A DNA stretch of 15,972 nt, taken from NCBI GenBank assembly GCA_030829925.1, contig JAURNZ010000033.1, positions 1-15,972 of the forward strand, read 5' to 3'. The position numbers and the translations under genes were made by a program. The notes under the pieces are model-generated. The model was not told the DNA's origin. It ran no database searches and worked only from the letters and a program-made list of their open reading frames with translations. This DNA comes from Gammaproteobacteria bacterium. GTDB taxonomy: Bacteria; Pseudomonadota; Gammaproteobacteria; Comchoanobacterales; Comchoanobacteraceae. Positions 1-7,105 of the stretch are shown piece by piece. Each line of letters begins with the position of its first letter. Within the stretch, counting starts at the first letter, position 1.

Positions 1-708
1 AACTCGGTACTTTGGCCAGTAGTCGTTTTATTAATGGTTTTGATGGGACTTGCTGTTCAAGCAAACTGGTTTGGCCTTAACTGGGAATGGCGTGTGCAAA
101 TTAAGGTGATATTAGCAGCATTATTAATAGCATTAGCAATTTCATTTTGTTTTTCAACGCAATTACATTTTCACGCGATGCTTTCGCTTACTTTGATTTT
201 TTGGTTGATTTTAATGCATAGACAGCATTGGTTACAATTAAACTTTCAAAGACTGCCAATGTTGATTGCACATCTTGGTTTCATAGTCACTGCACTTGGC
301 ATTACATTAACTTCACAATTCAGTGAGGAGCACATCATTAGTATGAAGCTTGGTGAGACGGTCACAAGTAACCAAACTGCTGTGACTTGGAAAAAAGCTG
401 CAAGTTATGAAGGGGATAATTTTTGGGCGATGAAAATGTATTTAAATTTTCATACTAAAAATGGTTTTAATTTTGATTTACATCCAGAGTATAGGGTGTA
501 TACAGCTTCTAAAACACCTTTACCTCACGCAAGTATAGCACCATTTATTTGGGGCGATTATTACGTCAATGTTGGTCAGAGTATTGGGGATGGTGCTTGG
601 TTAATCAGGTGGCAATTTAAGCCATTTGTACGTTGGATTTGGTTAGGTGGTTTTCTTATGGCTGCAGGTGGTATATTATCTATGAGGAAAAAAAGGTATG
701 CATCTTAA
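1..708 (+). CDS. ccmF: Cytochrome c-type biogenesis protein CcmF, C-terminal part (5' end outside window)
   Basis: CcmF is the inner-membrane haem lyase subunit of System I cytochrome c maturation; it attaches haem from holo-CcmE to apocytochrome c. The frame is open from base 1, so only about the last 236 residues of a protein usually near 650 are present. Visible are four closely spaced hydrophobic segments, then a soluble periplasmic stretch, then a last membrane helix after the family-typical KPFVRWIW (about 616-639). The histidine in the LIAHLGF helix (codon 271-273) matches by position the transmembrane haem b ligand His491 of E. coli CcmF. The last residues are basic. The next gene, ccmG, starts 11 bases before this stop, so the two are probably translationally coupled. 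Identity is firm from the C-terminal motifs; the upstream half with the WWD domain cannot be judged. Confidence 0.93.
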   Translation, partial: NSVLWPVVVLLMVLMGLAVQANWFGLNWEWRVQIKVILAALLIALAISFCFSTQLHFHAMLSLTLIFWLILMHRQHWLQLNFQRLPMLIAHLGFIVTALGITLTSQFSEEHIISMKLGETVTSNQTAVTWKKAASYEGDNFWAMKMYLNFHTKNGFNFDLHPEYRVYTASKTPLPHASIAPFIWGDYYVNVGQSIGDGAWLIRWQFKPFVRWIWLGGFLMAAGGILSMRKKRYAS

Positions 709-1219
709 TCAAATGAAATCCATTTTAGCAACCGCAATATTGTTAGCTTTTATGACGCTATTATATATCGGTCTGCATCAAAATCCTTCTGCGATTAAAT
801 CACCCATCATGCATCAATCGATGCCCCATTTCAAAGGTTTAAATGTTGGAGATAAGTCACCTTTTACAGATGAAGATCTAATTGGCAAACCATATTTTTT
901 AAATATTTGGGCAACGTGGTGCAGTAGTTGTGCTGTAGAACATCCTGTTTGGATGCAGTTTTCTGCACATCATAAAATGAATATAGTGGGTGTCTTGTAT
1001 AATGATAACCTTTCAACAGCATCACCTTGGTTGAAACAACACGGTAATCCTTATACGCATTTAGTGAATGATCCTAGGGGTAAGCTTATTATTAACTTAG
1101 GTGCTTATGGTACCCCCGAAACTTTATTTGTCGATGCGAAGGGTGTCATACAAAAACGGTTTATTGGGCCTGTAACCCCTGCATGGATTAACCAAACATA
1201 TGAGGAGTTTATTTTATGA
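698..1219 (+). CDS. ccmG: Thiol:disulfide interchange protein CcmG/DsbE, membrane-anchored thioredoxin
   Basis: Periplasmic thioredoxin-fold reductant that keeps the CXXCH cysteines of apocytochrome c reduced before haem attachment. The 173-residue protein has an N-terminal membrane anchor (about residues 7-25) and then the thioredoxin domain. The active site is WCSSC (C75, C78), followed by the family's EHP (81-83). The cis-proline loop GAYGTPE (135-141, P140) matches the GVYGTPE signature of CcmG. The canonical active site is usually WCPTC, so the proline after the first cysteine is replaced by serine here. Start 698 is preferred over Met6 (713) because TGAGGA at 683-688 lies at good distance and nothing like it precedes 713. 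It overlaps ccmF by 11 bases and the next gene by 4. CcmH and CcmI, which often follow, are absent here. Confidence 0.93.
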   Translation: MHLNQMKSILATAILLAFMTLLYIGLHQNPSAIKSPIMHQSMPHFKGLNVGDKSPFTDEDLIGKPYFLNIWATWCSSCAVEHPVWMQFSAHHKMNIVGVLYNDNLSTASPWLKQHGNPYTHLVNDPRGKLIINLGAYGTPETLFVDAKGVIQKRFIGPVTPAWINQTYEEFIL

Positions 1220-2061
1220 TCAAAACCATCGATTTTAATGACCCTAATGCACCGGCTTTATTAGTTTCATCTTTCAGAGAAACTGGTTTTGCAATTATTA
1301 ACTTGCCCCCGGTAGATTTTAATTTATTACAGCAATGTTTTGCTGCATGGCGTGGTTTTTTTAAAAACCCTGACACAGACTATGTATATGATAGTGAATC
1401 TGGTGCTGGTTGGATTGATCAAAGTTTGTCAGAGAAAGCAAAAGATGCACAAAAAAAAGATCTCAAAGAATTTTATCATTATTATAAAGGCCAACCATGC
1501 CCTGAAAATATTAAGCAGGTGACGGATGACTCTTTTAACATGCTATTTAATTTATCAAGTACATTATTAAAATGGGTTGAACAAGCTTTGCCGAATGAAA
1601 TTAAAGCACATTTTGATCGACCCTTGAGCGATATGGTGTCTACGAAAAACACATTGTTTCGGATTATCCATTATCCACCGCTCAATGATTGTGAGGATAC
1701 TGATGGTATTCGTGCAGCTGCACATGAAGATATTAATCTAATCACGATTTTACCCCCGGGTACAGCAGAAGGGCTTCAGGTTAAAACAATCGATGGTCAA
1801 TGGTATCCAGTGGATGCTAAATCGAACCAAGTTGTTGTTAATATTGGGGATATGTTGCAAGAACTAACTAGAAAGTATTTGATTTCAACGTGTCATCGCG
1901 TGATTAATCCGATCGATTTAACCTTGCCCAGATATGCTATGCCACTTTTCCTACATCCACATGATGATGTCAAGTTGTCAGATCAATATCCTAGAGCCAA
2001 TGACTACTTAAAAGAAAGGTTAAGAGAGCTAGGGCTTTTAAAGGAAGCTAAGCCAGCTTAG
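1216..2061 (+). CDS. 2-oxoglutarate/Fe(II)-dependent oxygenase, isopenicillin N synthase-like family
   Basis: Probable cytoplasmic non-haem iron dioxygenase; substrate unknown. At 281 residues it is somewhat shorter than most relatives (about 310-340). It shows the two-part family layout: an N-terminal segment containing RETGFAIIN (about 21-29), then the double-stranded beta-helix core. Iron ligands read as H170-x-D172 in AAAHEDINL and H227 in STCHRVIN. The co-substrate motif, usually R-x-S, reads R239-Y-A241, so the arginine that would bind 2-oxoglutarate is present but the serine is alanine. The C-terminal LFLHP matches bacterial relatives. The start overlaps the ccmG stop in an ATGA arrangement with GAGGAG at 1202-1207, so it is translated together with the cytochrome maturation genes. 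Whether it acts in that pathway is unknown. The last codons form one arm of a perfect hairpin (2047-2062). Confidence 0.88.
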   Translation: MIKTIDFNDPNAPALLVSSFRETGFAIINLPPVDFNLLQQCFAAWRGFFKNPDTDYVYDSESGAGWIDQSLSEKAKDAQKKDLKEFYHYYKGQPCPENIKQVTDDSFNMLFNLSSTLLKWVEQALPNEIKAHFDRPLSDMVSTKNTLFRIIHYPPLNDCEDTDGIRAAAHEDINLITILPPGTAEGLQVKTIDGQWYPVDAKSNQVVVNIGDMLQELTRKYLISTCHRVINPIDLTLPRYAMPLFLHPHDDVKLSDQYPRANDYLKERLRELGLLKEAKPA

Positions 2062-2062
2062 C
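2040..2062 (-). terminator. Probable intrinsic terminator of tRNA-Leu (and of the dehydrogenase), inside the oxygenase stop region
   Basis: A perfect inverted repeat, GCTAAGC-CA-GCTTAGC at 2047-2062, lies six bases beyond the tRNA 3' end on the minus strand. Read on that strand it is followed by TTCCTTT, an imperfect T tract, which fits a rho-independent terminator. On the plus strand it is followed by GAAATT, so it would end plus-strand transcription poorly. It also encodes the last residues and the stop codon of the oxygenase, so one sequence serves two roles. The T tract is weak, so termination is an inference. Confidence 0.5.
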
Positions 2063-2067
2063 GAAAT

Positions 2068-2151
2068 TGCCGAGAGTCGGAATCGAACCGACACGGTGTT
2101 GCCACCACCAGATTTTGAATCTGGCGCGTCTACCTATTTCGCCATCTCGGC
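2068..2151 (-). tRNA. tRNA-Leu, anticodon CAA
   Basis: Class II tRNA of 84 nt read on the minus strand. The acceptor pairs GCCGAGA with TCTCGGC and the discriminator is A, as in leucine tRNAs. The D arm has GCG/CGC; the anticodon stem CCAGA/TCTGG closes the loop TTCAAAA, with CAA at 2115-2117 reading UUG. The long variable arm GGTG-GCAA-CACC is typical of Leu, and the T arm is GTCGG-TTCGATT-CCGAC. All stems pair perfectly. After the discriminator the DNA reads ATT, so CCA is not encoded and must be added enzymatically. The gene lies 21 bases downstream of the dehydrogenase stop on the same strand. Confidence 0.97.
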
Positions 2152-2161
2152 ATAGTATAAA

Positions 2162-2189
2162 ACTATATCAAATTAAAGTTTATTCTTAA
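2162..2189 (-). promoter_or_regulatory. Possible promoter of tRNA-Leu
   Basis: On the minus strand a TATAGT hexamer (2162-2167, five of six consensus bases) lies ten bases before the mature tRNA 5' end, so transcription would start a few bases before it. A 4/6 match to the -35 box, TTAAGA, occurs at 2184-2189 with a 16-base spacer. The elements overlap the stop codon of the dehydrogenase gene. In such AT-rich DNA this is suggestive only; the tRNA may also be made by read-through. Confidence 0.4.
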
Positions 2190-3354
2190 AGTCTTTAATG
2201 ATCTCTTTTGCAATAATCATTTGTCTGATTTCATTTGTACCACCACCTATGTCGAATAATTTGGCATCCCTCATTAGCATTTCGACAGGGTAGTCCTCAG
2301 TATAGCCATTGCCACCTAACAATTGAATGGCTTCCATACTAGTTGCAACTCCTGCACGAGAACAATGCAGGTAAACACTTGCTGCATAAGCATTAGTTAA
2401 TGTGTTTTCATTGATTCTTTTGAAGGCCTCTGTAAGCATGGCTTGAGAAGATTCAATAGAGGTATACATATCTGCAATTTTGGCCTGAGTTAATTGAAAT
2501 TGGTTAAGACATTTGCCAAATTGTTCACGTTGCGCTGTATATTCAAGTACTGTTTTTAGACAAGATTTTTGAATGCCTAAGGGGCCTGCTGACAACATAA
2601 CGCGTTCAATATTAAGACCATCCATTAAAATAGATAACCCTTCATCTACAGATCCTAGGACGTCATCTTGGCTTAATTTAACATTATTGAAATACAATGA
2701 ACCCGTTTTTGAGCCGCGCATGCCTAATTTTTCAATTGGTTCACTTTTAGTAACACCAGGTTTTGTTAAATCAACAATAAACGCTGTGATCCCCCTGTAT
2801 TTCTGTTTAGGATTTGTATTTGCATAAACAACAGCAACGCCTGCATCGGGTCCATTTGTAATCCAAATTTTCTGCCCATTTAAATAATAATGATTTTTTT
2901 TGAGTTCAGCTGTTGTTTTCATTGCTAAAGCATCAGAGCCTGCGTTTGGCTCGCTGATGGCTATGGCACCAATGGTTTTGCCTTTAATGAGTTGAGGAAG
3001 CCAAAAATCTTTTTGTGCGGGGGAACCATGTTGAATGATAGGGTGCATACACAAATGGCTGTGTGCAAGGTAGCTAAGGCCCATAGCAGGCGAGTGTTGA
3101 CTGATCTGCTCGATGGCTTTGGCTTGTAAAGAATAGGATTGATTTAAGCCGCCGTAGACCTCTGGAGCTTGAACACCAAGTAATCCAAAATCACCTAAAG
3201 ATTGCCATAGATCTTTTGAAATCATAAACTTTTCAATTTTTTTTGCATGTGTTGCAATAAATTTATCTACAAAGTCAGTGATACCAATTTCAATGGACTC
3301 AGCTAACTCTGATGTATATGCTTGATCTGTGATGGTTATATTGTCTTTTGTCAT
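2173..3354 (-). CDS. ivd: Isovaleryl-CoA dehydrogenase (acyl-CoA dehydrogenase family)
   Basis: FAD enzyme oxidising isovaleryl-CoA to 3-methylcrotonyl-CoA in leucine breakdown, passing electrons to ETF. From the chosen start it has 393 residues, the normal family length. It shows the family signatures AISEPNAGSD (about 132-141), the central beta domain, then the helical C-terminal domain with QLLGGNGYTEDYPVE and RDAK. The subtype rests on the catalytic base. The position holding Glu376 in medium-chain enzymes is glycine here (IGGGTNE), while a glutamate is present at GLNIER (E250), where isovaleryl-CoA dehydrogenase carries its base. An in-frame ATG at 3378 would add MCLCYDAS; I prefer 3354, but neither start has a Shine-Dalgarno. 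A TATGAT hexamer (3361-3366, minus strand) lies six bases before it, so the mRNA may be leaderless. No other leucine-pathway gene is in view. Confidence 0.87.
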   Translation of the reverse strand: MTKDNITITDQAYTSELAESIEIGITDFVDKFIATHAKKIEKFMISKDLWQSLGDFGLLGVQAPEVYGGLNQSYSLQAKAIEQISQHSPAMGLSYLAHSHLCMHPIIQHGSPAQKDFWLPQLIKGKTIGAIAISEPNAGSDALAMKTTAELKKNHYYLNGQKIWITNGPDAGVAVVYANTNPKQKYRGITAFIVDLTKPGVTKSEPIEKLGMRGSKTGSLYFNNVKLSQDDVLGSVDEGLSILMDGLNIERVMLSAGPLGIQKSCLKTVLEYTAQREQFGKCLNQFQLTQAKIADMYTSIESSQAMLTEAFKRINENTLTNAYAASVYLHCSRAGVATSMEAIQLLGGNGYTEDYPVEMLMRDAKLFDIGGGTNEIRQMIIAKEIIKDFKNKL

Positions 3355-3419
3355 GGATGCATCATAACATAAGCACATTTTTAATTGCAGGTATTTTTAA
3401 AAGATGGTATGTTCGTTTT

Positions 3420-4400
3420 ATGCGTTGGTTGCTAATTATCTTTTTATGCTTAATACAAACTATTCAAGCAAACATTATTCCTGAGATCAAAAAAAGAGGT
3501 GTTCTTAATTGTGGTGTAACTACAGGTTTACCTGGCTTTTCATTTATGAATGAAAAAGGTGAGTGGGCAGGCTTTGAGGTTGATTATTGTCGGGGAATTG
3601 CTGCTGCTATCTTTAATGATCCAAATAAAGTTAAATTCATTCCCTTAACAAATCAAATGCAGTTTTTAGCATTGAATATGAAACAGGTTGATGTTTTGGC
3701 ACGGGTTATTTCTATTAATTATACACGAGCGACTCAATTATCTGGCATGTTTCCTGTAACACATTATTTCGACGACGAGGCTGTGCTAATTTATAATTTA
3801 AATATAAAAAAATTAAGTGATTTAGACGGGAAAACAATTTGTCTAGTTTCAGGAAGTACTACCGAACAAAACTTGTATCATTATGCATTAACACAAGGCT
3901 GGCATTATAAACCATTGGTGATGAGTCGCGGACAATTAGCAGTGCGTGCACTTGCCTCTGGGCGTTGCAAAGCATTGGCTGGAGATCGTTCAAGTTTATA
4001 TGTCTTTAAGAATGAACTTCCTAAGCCTAAGCAGGCAAATGTGTTTGATGAAAGCATCGCACTAGAGCCCCTAGGATTAATGGTCAGGCAAAGTGACATT
4101 GATTTGTATCAGCTCATTCAATGGATGCATTATGCATTGGTATTATCTGAACAAAAAAATATTACACAAGCAACCATTGCATCTAAACAATTAACGCTAT
4201 CAGATTTTAATGAACAAATGGGCATTATGTCGCTTACAATGTCACATTTGCCTGATCATTGGTTGTACCAGGTAATCAATGCAGTAGGTAATTATGGTGA
4301 AATATATTCTAGAAATTTAACAAAACCTCTTAATATTCCAAGAAATAATAATAAACTTATGTCTCAGGGTGGTATGATGTACTCACCCAGCTTTAATTAA
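3420..4400 (+). CDS. aapJ: AapJ-type amino-acid ABC transporter, periplasmic substrate-binding protein
   Basis: Periplasmic binding component of a general L-amino-acid importer (family 3 solute-binding protein). From Met at 3420 it has 326 residues with a clean signal peptide: MRW, a hydrophobic core, then IQA|N with cleavage after A17. An in-frame ATG exists at 3348, but it would put 24 residues before the signal peptide and overlap the divergent dehydrogenase. Mature N-terminus GVLNCGVTTGLPGF, GSTTEQN (145-151), EPLG, and the C-terminal AVGNYGEIYSRN and GGMMYSP match AapJ. The usual pocket sequence near SRNTTWT is replaced by ARVISIN (about 94-100), so ligand preference may differ. No Shine-Dalgarno is visible. 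First gene of an operon with both permeases and the ATPase. Confidence 0.9.
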   Translation: MRWLLIIFLCLIQTIQANIIPEIKKRGVLNCGVTTGLPGFSFMNEKGEWAGFEVDYCRGIAAAIFNDPNKVKFIPLTNQMQFLALNMKQVDVLARVISINYTRATQLSGMFPVTHYFDDEAVLIYNLNIKKLSDLDGKTICLVSGSTTEQNLYHYALTQGWHYKPLVMSRGQLAVRALASGRCKALAGDRSSLYVFKNELPKPKQANVFDESIALEPLGLMVRQSDIDLYQLIQWMHYALVLSEQKNITQATIASKQLTLSDFNEQMGIMSLTMSHLPDHWLYQVINAVGNYGEIYSRNLTKPLNIPRNNNKLMSQGGMMYSPSFN

Positions 4401-4443
4401 TGATAAGATTGCAATGTGATTAAAAATTTCTTATGCTCGAAAG

Positions 4444-5475
4444 ATGCATATCTATCAAAGACAAAAAATTCATTGGTTTTATGAATTATTGTCACTAGCT
4501 TTTATAGTATTAATTATCAGCTGGCTATATTTCAATTGGAAAATAAATGCGTCAGGGTATCAGGTATCTAACACTTGGACTTTTTTGTCATCATCAGCAA
4601 ATTTTTTCATCAGTGACCATTGGCTGCCTTTTAGTCCTAAAGATCCGACGTGGTATGCTATTTTAATTGCGTCTGTTAATACCTTTATTTTGGGTATGTC
4701 AGTTATGATGTCTGCAACTGTGTTTGGTTTTCTATTTGGGATTTTGTCTACCTATCCTAAATATAAGTTGCAGTGGTTTGCATCAAGTTATGTCGATGTG
4801 TTCAGAAACACACCTTTGGTTGGGCAATTATTCTTTTGGTATTTTGGTGTGTTTTATCTAATGCCACAAACAGAACATATCTATTATGATGGGTTCGTAA
4901 AGGTTAGCATTCAATCATTGAGTATTTATACAGGCAATTTGTTTTTTATTTTAAGTGTCTTTTATCTGATTGTTGGCGTATATTTCCTATGTCTCAAACG
5001 TGCATTTGGTATTAGTTTATCTTGTTTGCTGATGAGTTTTATATATTTCAATTTTAGTCATTCACATTACTTTACAATGTCGGTTGAGTGGCTCGCACTA
5101 TATACTACTTTAACTTTTTATACAGCTTCTTACATTGCAGAAATTGTAAAAGCATCATTATTAAGCGTTCCAAATGCCATTGATGACGCTGCCATAGCTT
5201 TGGGTTTAAACGATAGAGATAAGTTTAAGTTAGTGATATACCCGATAGCATTGAAATCAATGCGTCCAATGTTAATCAATCAATATATTACTATTATGAA
5301 AAATACATCTATTGGTATGCTGATCGGATATCCTGAATTAATGAATGTATTAACAGGCACGATTATTAATTCAACTGGTCAAACATTGATTTGTGTCTCG
5401 CTCATGATGTGTATTTATTTAAGTGTGTGCTTATTTTGTCAATTTTTATTTATGAGAAAGCATGAACCAATATAA
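4444..5475 (+). CDS. aapQ: AapQ-type amino-acid ABC transporter permease
   Basis: Inner-membrane permease, one half of the heterodimeric channel for the importer. The 343 residues are very hydrophobic, with a first helix at about 14-30 and several more to about 335. RNTPLVGQLFFW (121-132) is the conserved HisM/AapQ segment. The EAA-type loop contacting the ATPase is at 232-267, with DAAIALGL at 248-255. It is shorter than most AapQ proteins (near 400), mainly in the middle. The start lies 43 bases after the binding-protein stop, and its ribosome site is weak (CGAAAG just before the ATG). It overlaps the next permease by 14 bases. Family assignment rests on the loops plus operon position. Confidence 0.9.
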   Translation: MHIYQRQKIHWFYELLSLAFIVLIISWLYFNWKINASGYQVSNTWTFLSSSANFFISDHWLPFSPKDPTWYAILIASVNTFILGMSVMMSATVFGFLFGILSTYPKYKLQWFASSYVDVFRNTPLVGQLFFWYFGVFYLMPQTEHIYYDGFVKVSIQSLSIYTGNLFFILSVFYLIVGVYFLCLKRAFGISLSCLLMSFIYFNFSHSHYFTMSVEWLALYTTLTFYTASYIAEIVKASLLSVPNAIDDAAIALGLNDRDKFKLVIYPIALKSMRPMLINQYITIMKNTSIGMLIGYPELMNVLTGTIINSTGQTLICVSLMMCIYLSVCLFCQFLFMRKHEPI

Positions 5476-6361
5476 ATTAAATTCAACATTTATTATTAAA
5501 GTTGTTATTGCAGTAATAGCATTGTTTATAATAGCCCCAGATTTTGTAGTGTTGAGGCGGTTTGTATTTGGGTTTGGTCAATTTATTACGCCTTCGATAT
5601 TTGTCCTGTTTTTTGCAATATTACAATATACACTGCTTAAAAATAATAAGTTTATGGCTTTACTTGTTTGGATGTTAATATTTGCATTTATTTTACTAAA
5701 CATCAAAGATGGTTGGCCAACAGGATTAATGGTTAATGTCGTTCTAACCCTGATGTGTTTGCCAATGACGTTTATATTGGCACTTCTATTTGCAGTGCTT
5801 AGGTTCCAAAGCACACTTCTTGTTTTGAAAATATTTGCAACGGTCATCATCGAATCAGTTAGAGGTGTGCCATTGATTGGTTTGATGATTTTTATTTTAA
5901 GCGTAGGTGCAGATATGGTTCCTGCTTATTGGATGATGCCAAAAATAATTACGTTATGGATGATTTATAGTTTGTTTGCGGGTGTATACCTTGCTGAAGT
6001 TTTCAGGGGTGGCTTTCAATCTATTCCTAAGGCTTATTTTGATGGGGCATATGCGTTGGGTATGTCGCCTTTAAAGACATATGTTTATGTTCTGGTGCCC
6101 AAAGTAGTAATAGATACAATCCCTGCGGCATTTAATGTTTACATTGGTTTGTTTAAAGAAACAAGTTTAGTATTGTTATTCGGTTATTTTGATTTAATGA
6201 ATATCGCTTTAAATTATCTTGATTTCCCAGAACATTATGATGAAAGCATAAAAATTTACATGATGGTTCTAATTCTTTTTTGGATTGTAGCAACCATCAT
6301 GCATGAATATGGTCATTATTTATTTAAAACATTTTCTAAATATGAGGCAAAGAAAACATGA
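5462..6361 (+). CDS. aapM: AapM-type amino-acid ABC transporter permease
   Basis: Second inner-membrane permease of the importer. The 299 residues are mostly membrane helices. ESVRGVPLIG (131-140) is the conserved family segment, and the EAA loop is at about 178-201 (AEVFRGG, then AYALGM), followed by FKETSLVLLFGYFDL. It is clearly shorter than the usual AapM, near 380 residues, with a reduced N-terminal half. GAGAAAG just before the ATG can act as ribosome site. It begins 14 bases inside aapQ, and its stop shares ATGA with the ATPase start, so the three genes are translationally coupled. Confidence 0.9.
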   Translation: MNQYKLNSTFIIKVVIAVIALFIIAPDFVVLRRFVFGFGQFITPSIFVLFFAILQYTLLKNNKFMALLVWMLIFAFILLNIKDGWPTGLMVNVVLTLMCLPMTFILALLFAVLRFQSTLLVLKIFATVIIESVRGVPLIGLMIFILSVGADMVPAYWMMPKIITLWMIYSLFAGVYLAEVFRGGFQSIPKAYFDGAYALGMSPLKTYVYVLVPKVVIDTIPAAFNVYIGLFKETSLVLLFGYFDLMNIALNYLDFPEHYDESIKIYMMVLILFWIVATIMHEYGHYLFKTFSKYEAKKT

Positions 6362-7104
6362 AGCCATTATTAACAATTGATCAGTTATCCTTAAGCTTGA
6401 GCGGTAAAGAAATTTTAAAAGATGTGAGTTGTCAATTTCAAACAGGATCTTGCTCAGTCTTAATTGGCCCATCGGGTTCTGGTAAGTCAAGTTTGCTAAA
6501 AACACTTAACCTACTTAATGAATATGATGCCGGACTAGTTTGTTTTAATGGTAAAGACATTAAAACAATATCAAAGACCGAGCTTAGAAAAAAAATTGGC
6601 ATGGTTTTTCAACAATATAATTTGTTTGACCATCTATCGGTAATGGATAATTGTACTTTGGCGCTTAAACGTGTGCTTAACTTGAAAAAAAGAGATGCTC
6701 ATGAGATTGCCCAAACATATTTGACTAAAGTTAAAATGAATGATTATGGCAATGCTTTTCCTAGACAATTATCTGGTGGACAGCAGCAAAGGGTGGCTAT
6801 AGCAAGAGCAATGTGTCTGCAGCCAGAAGTATTATTATTAGATGAACCTACTGCAGCACTTGACCCTGAAATGTCATTCGAAGTACTTGAAACAATTAAA
6901 TCACTCGCAGAGGAAGGCGTTACAATGATTTATGTGACGCATGAAATTAATTTAGCAAGACATTTGGCTGATCAGGTGATTTTTATTGAAGAAGGACGTG
7001 TTGTTGCACAAGGCGATGTTAAAGAAGTGTTAGATACAACAAAAAATAATAGAATTAAAAAATTTATTGAGCAAATTGAACACAGATTATACGGAAGCGA
7101 GTAG
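6358..7104 (+). CDS. aapP: AapP-type amino-acid ABC transporter ATP-binding protein
   Basis: Cytoplasmic ATPase energising the importer; 248 residues, normal for the polar amino-acid uptake (HisP/GlnQ) class. All ABC motifs are intact: Walker A GPSGSGKS (37-44, K43), Q-loop Q85 in FQQYNLF, signature LSGGQ (138-142), Walker B LLLLDEP with D162 and E163, D-loop ALD (167-169) and switch histidine H195. FQQYNLFDHLSV is typical of this class. It overlaps aapM by 4 bases (ATGA) and is the last gene of the operon. Its stop is separated by one base from the stop of the converging 546-residue gene, with no clear terminator between them. Confidence 0.94.
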   Translation: MKPLLTIDQLSLSLSGKEILKDVSCQFQTGSCSVLIGPSGSGKSSLLKTLNLLNEYDAGLVCFNGKDIKTISKTELRKKIGMVFQQYNLFDHLSVMDNCTLALKRVLNLKKRDAHEIAQTYLTKVKMNDYGNAFPRQLSGGQQQRVAIARAMCLQPEVLLLDEPTAALDPEMSFEVLETIKSLAEEGVTMIYVTHEINLARHLADQVIFIEEGRVVAQGDVKEVLDTTKNNRIKKFIEQIEHRLYGSE

Positions 7105-7105
7105 G

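Noticed and set aside
2040..2160. tRNA-Leu as an integration site
   Set aside because: No integrase gene and no repeated copy of the tRNA 3' end was seen in the window.
2573..2827. Plus-strand 84-codon open frame opposite the dehydrogenase gene
   Set aside because: It lies wholly inside the well-supported ivd coding region on the other strand, has no ribosome site, and its product has no recognisable features.
3348..3419. N-terminal extension of the binding protein from ATG 3348
   Set aside because: It would place 24 residues before a clean signal peptide and overlap the divergent dehydrogenase start.
4403..4434. ATAAGA ... TCTTAT inverted repeat between aapJ and aapQ
   Set aside because: A six-pair AT-rich stem with a 20-base loop is too weak to call an attenuator in DNA of this composition.
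5578..5850. Minus-strand 90-codon open frame inside aapM
   Set aside because: It is antisense to a conserved permease region and composed of residues expected from reversed hydrophobic codons; no independent support.
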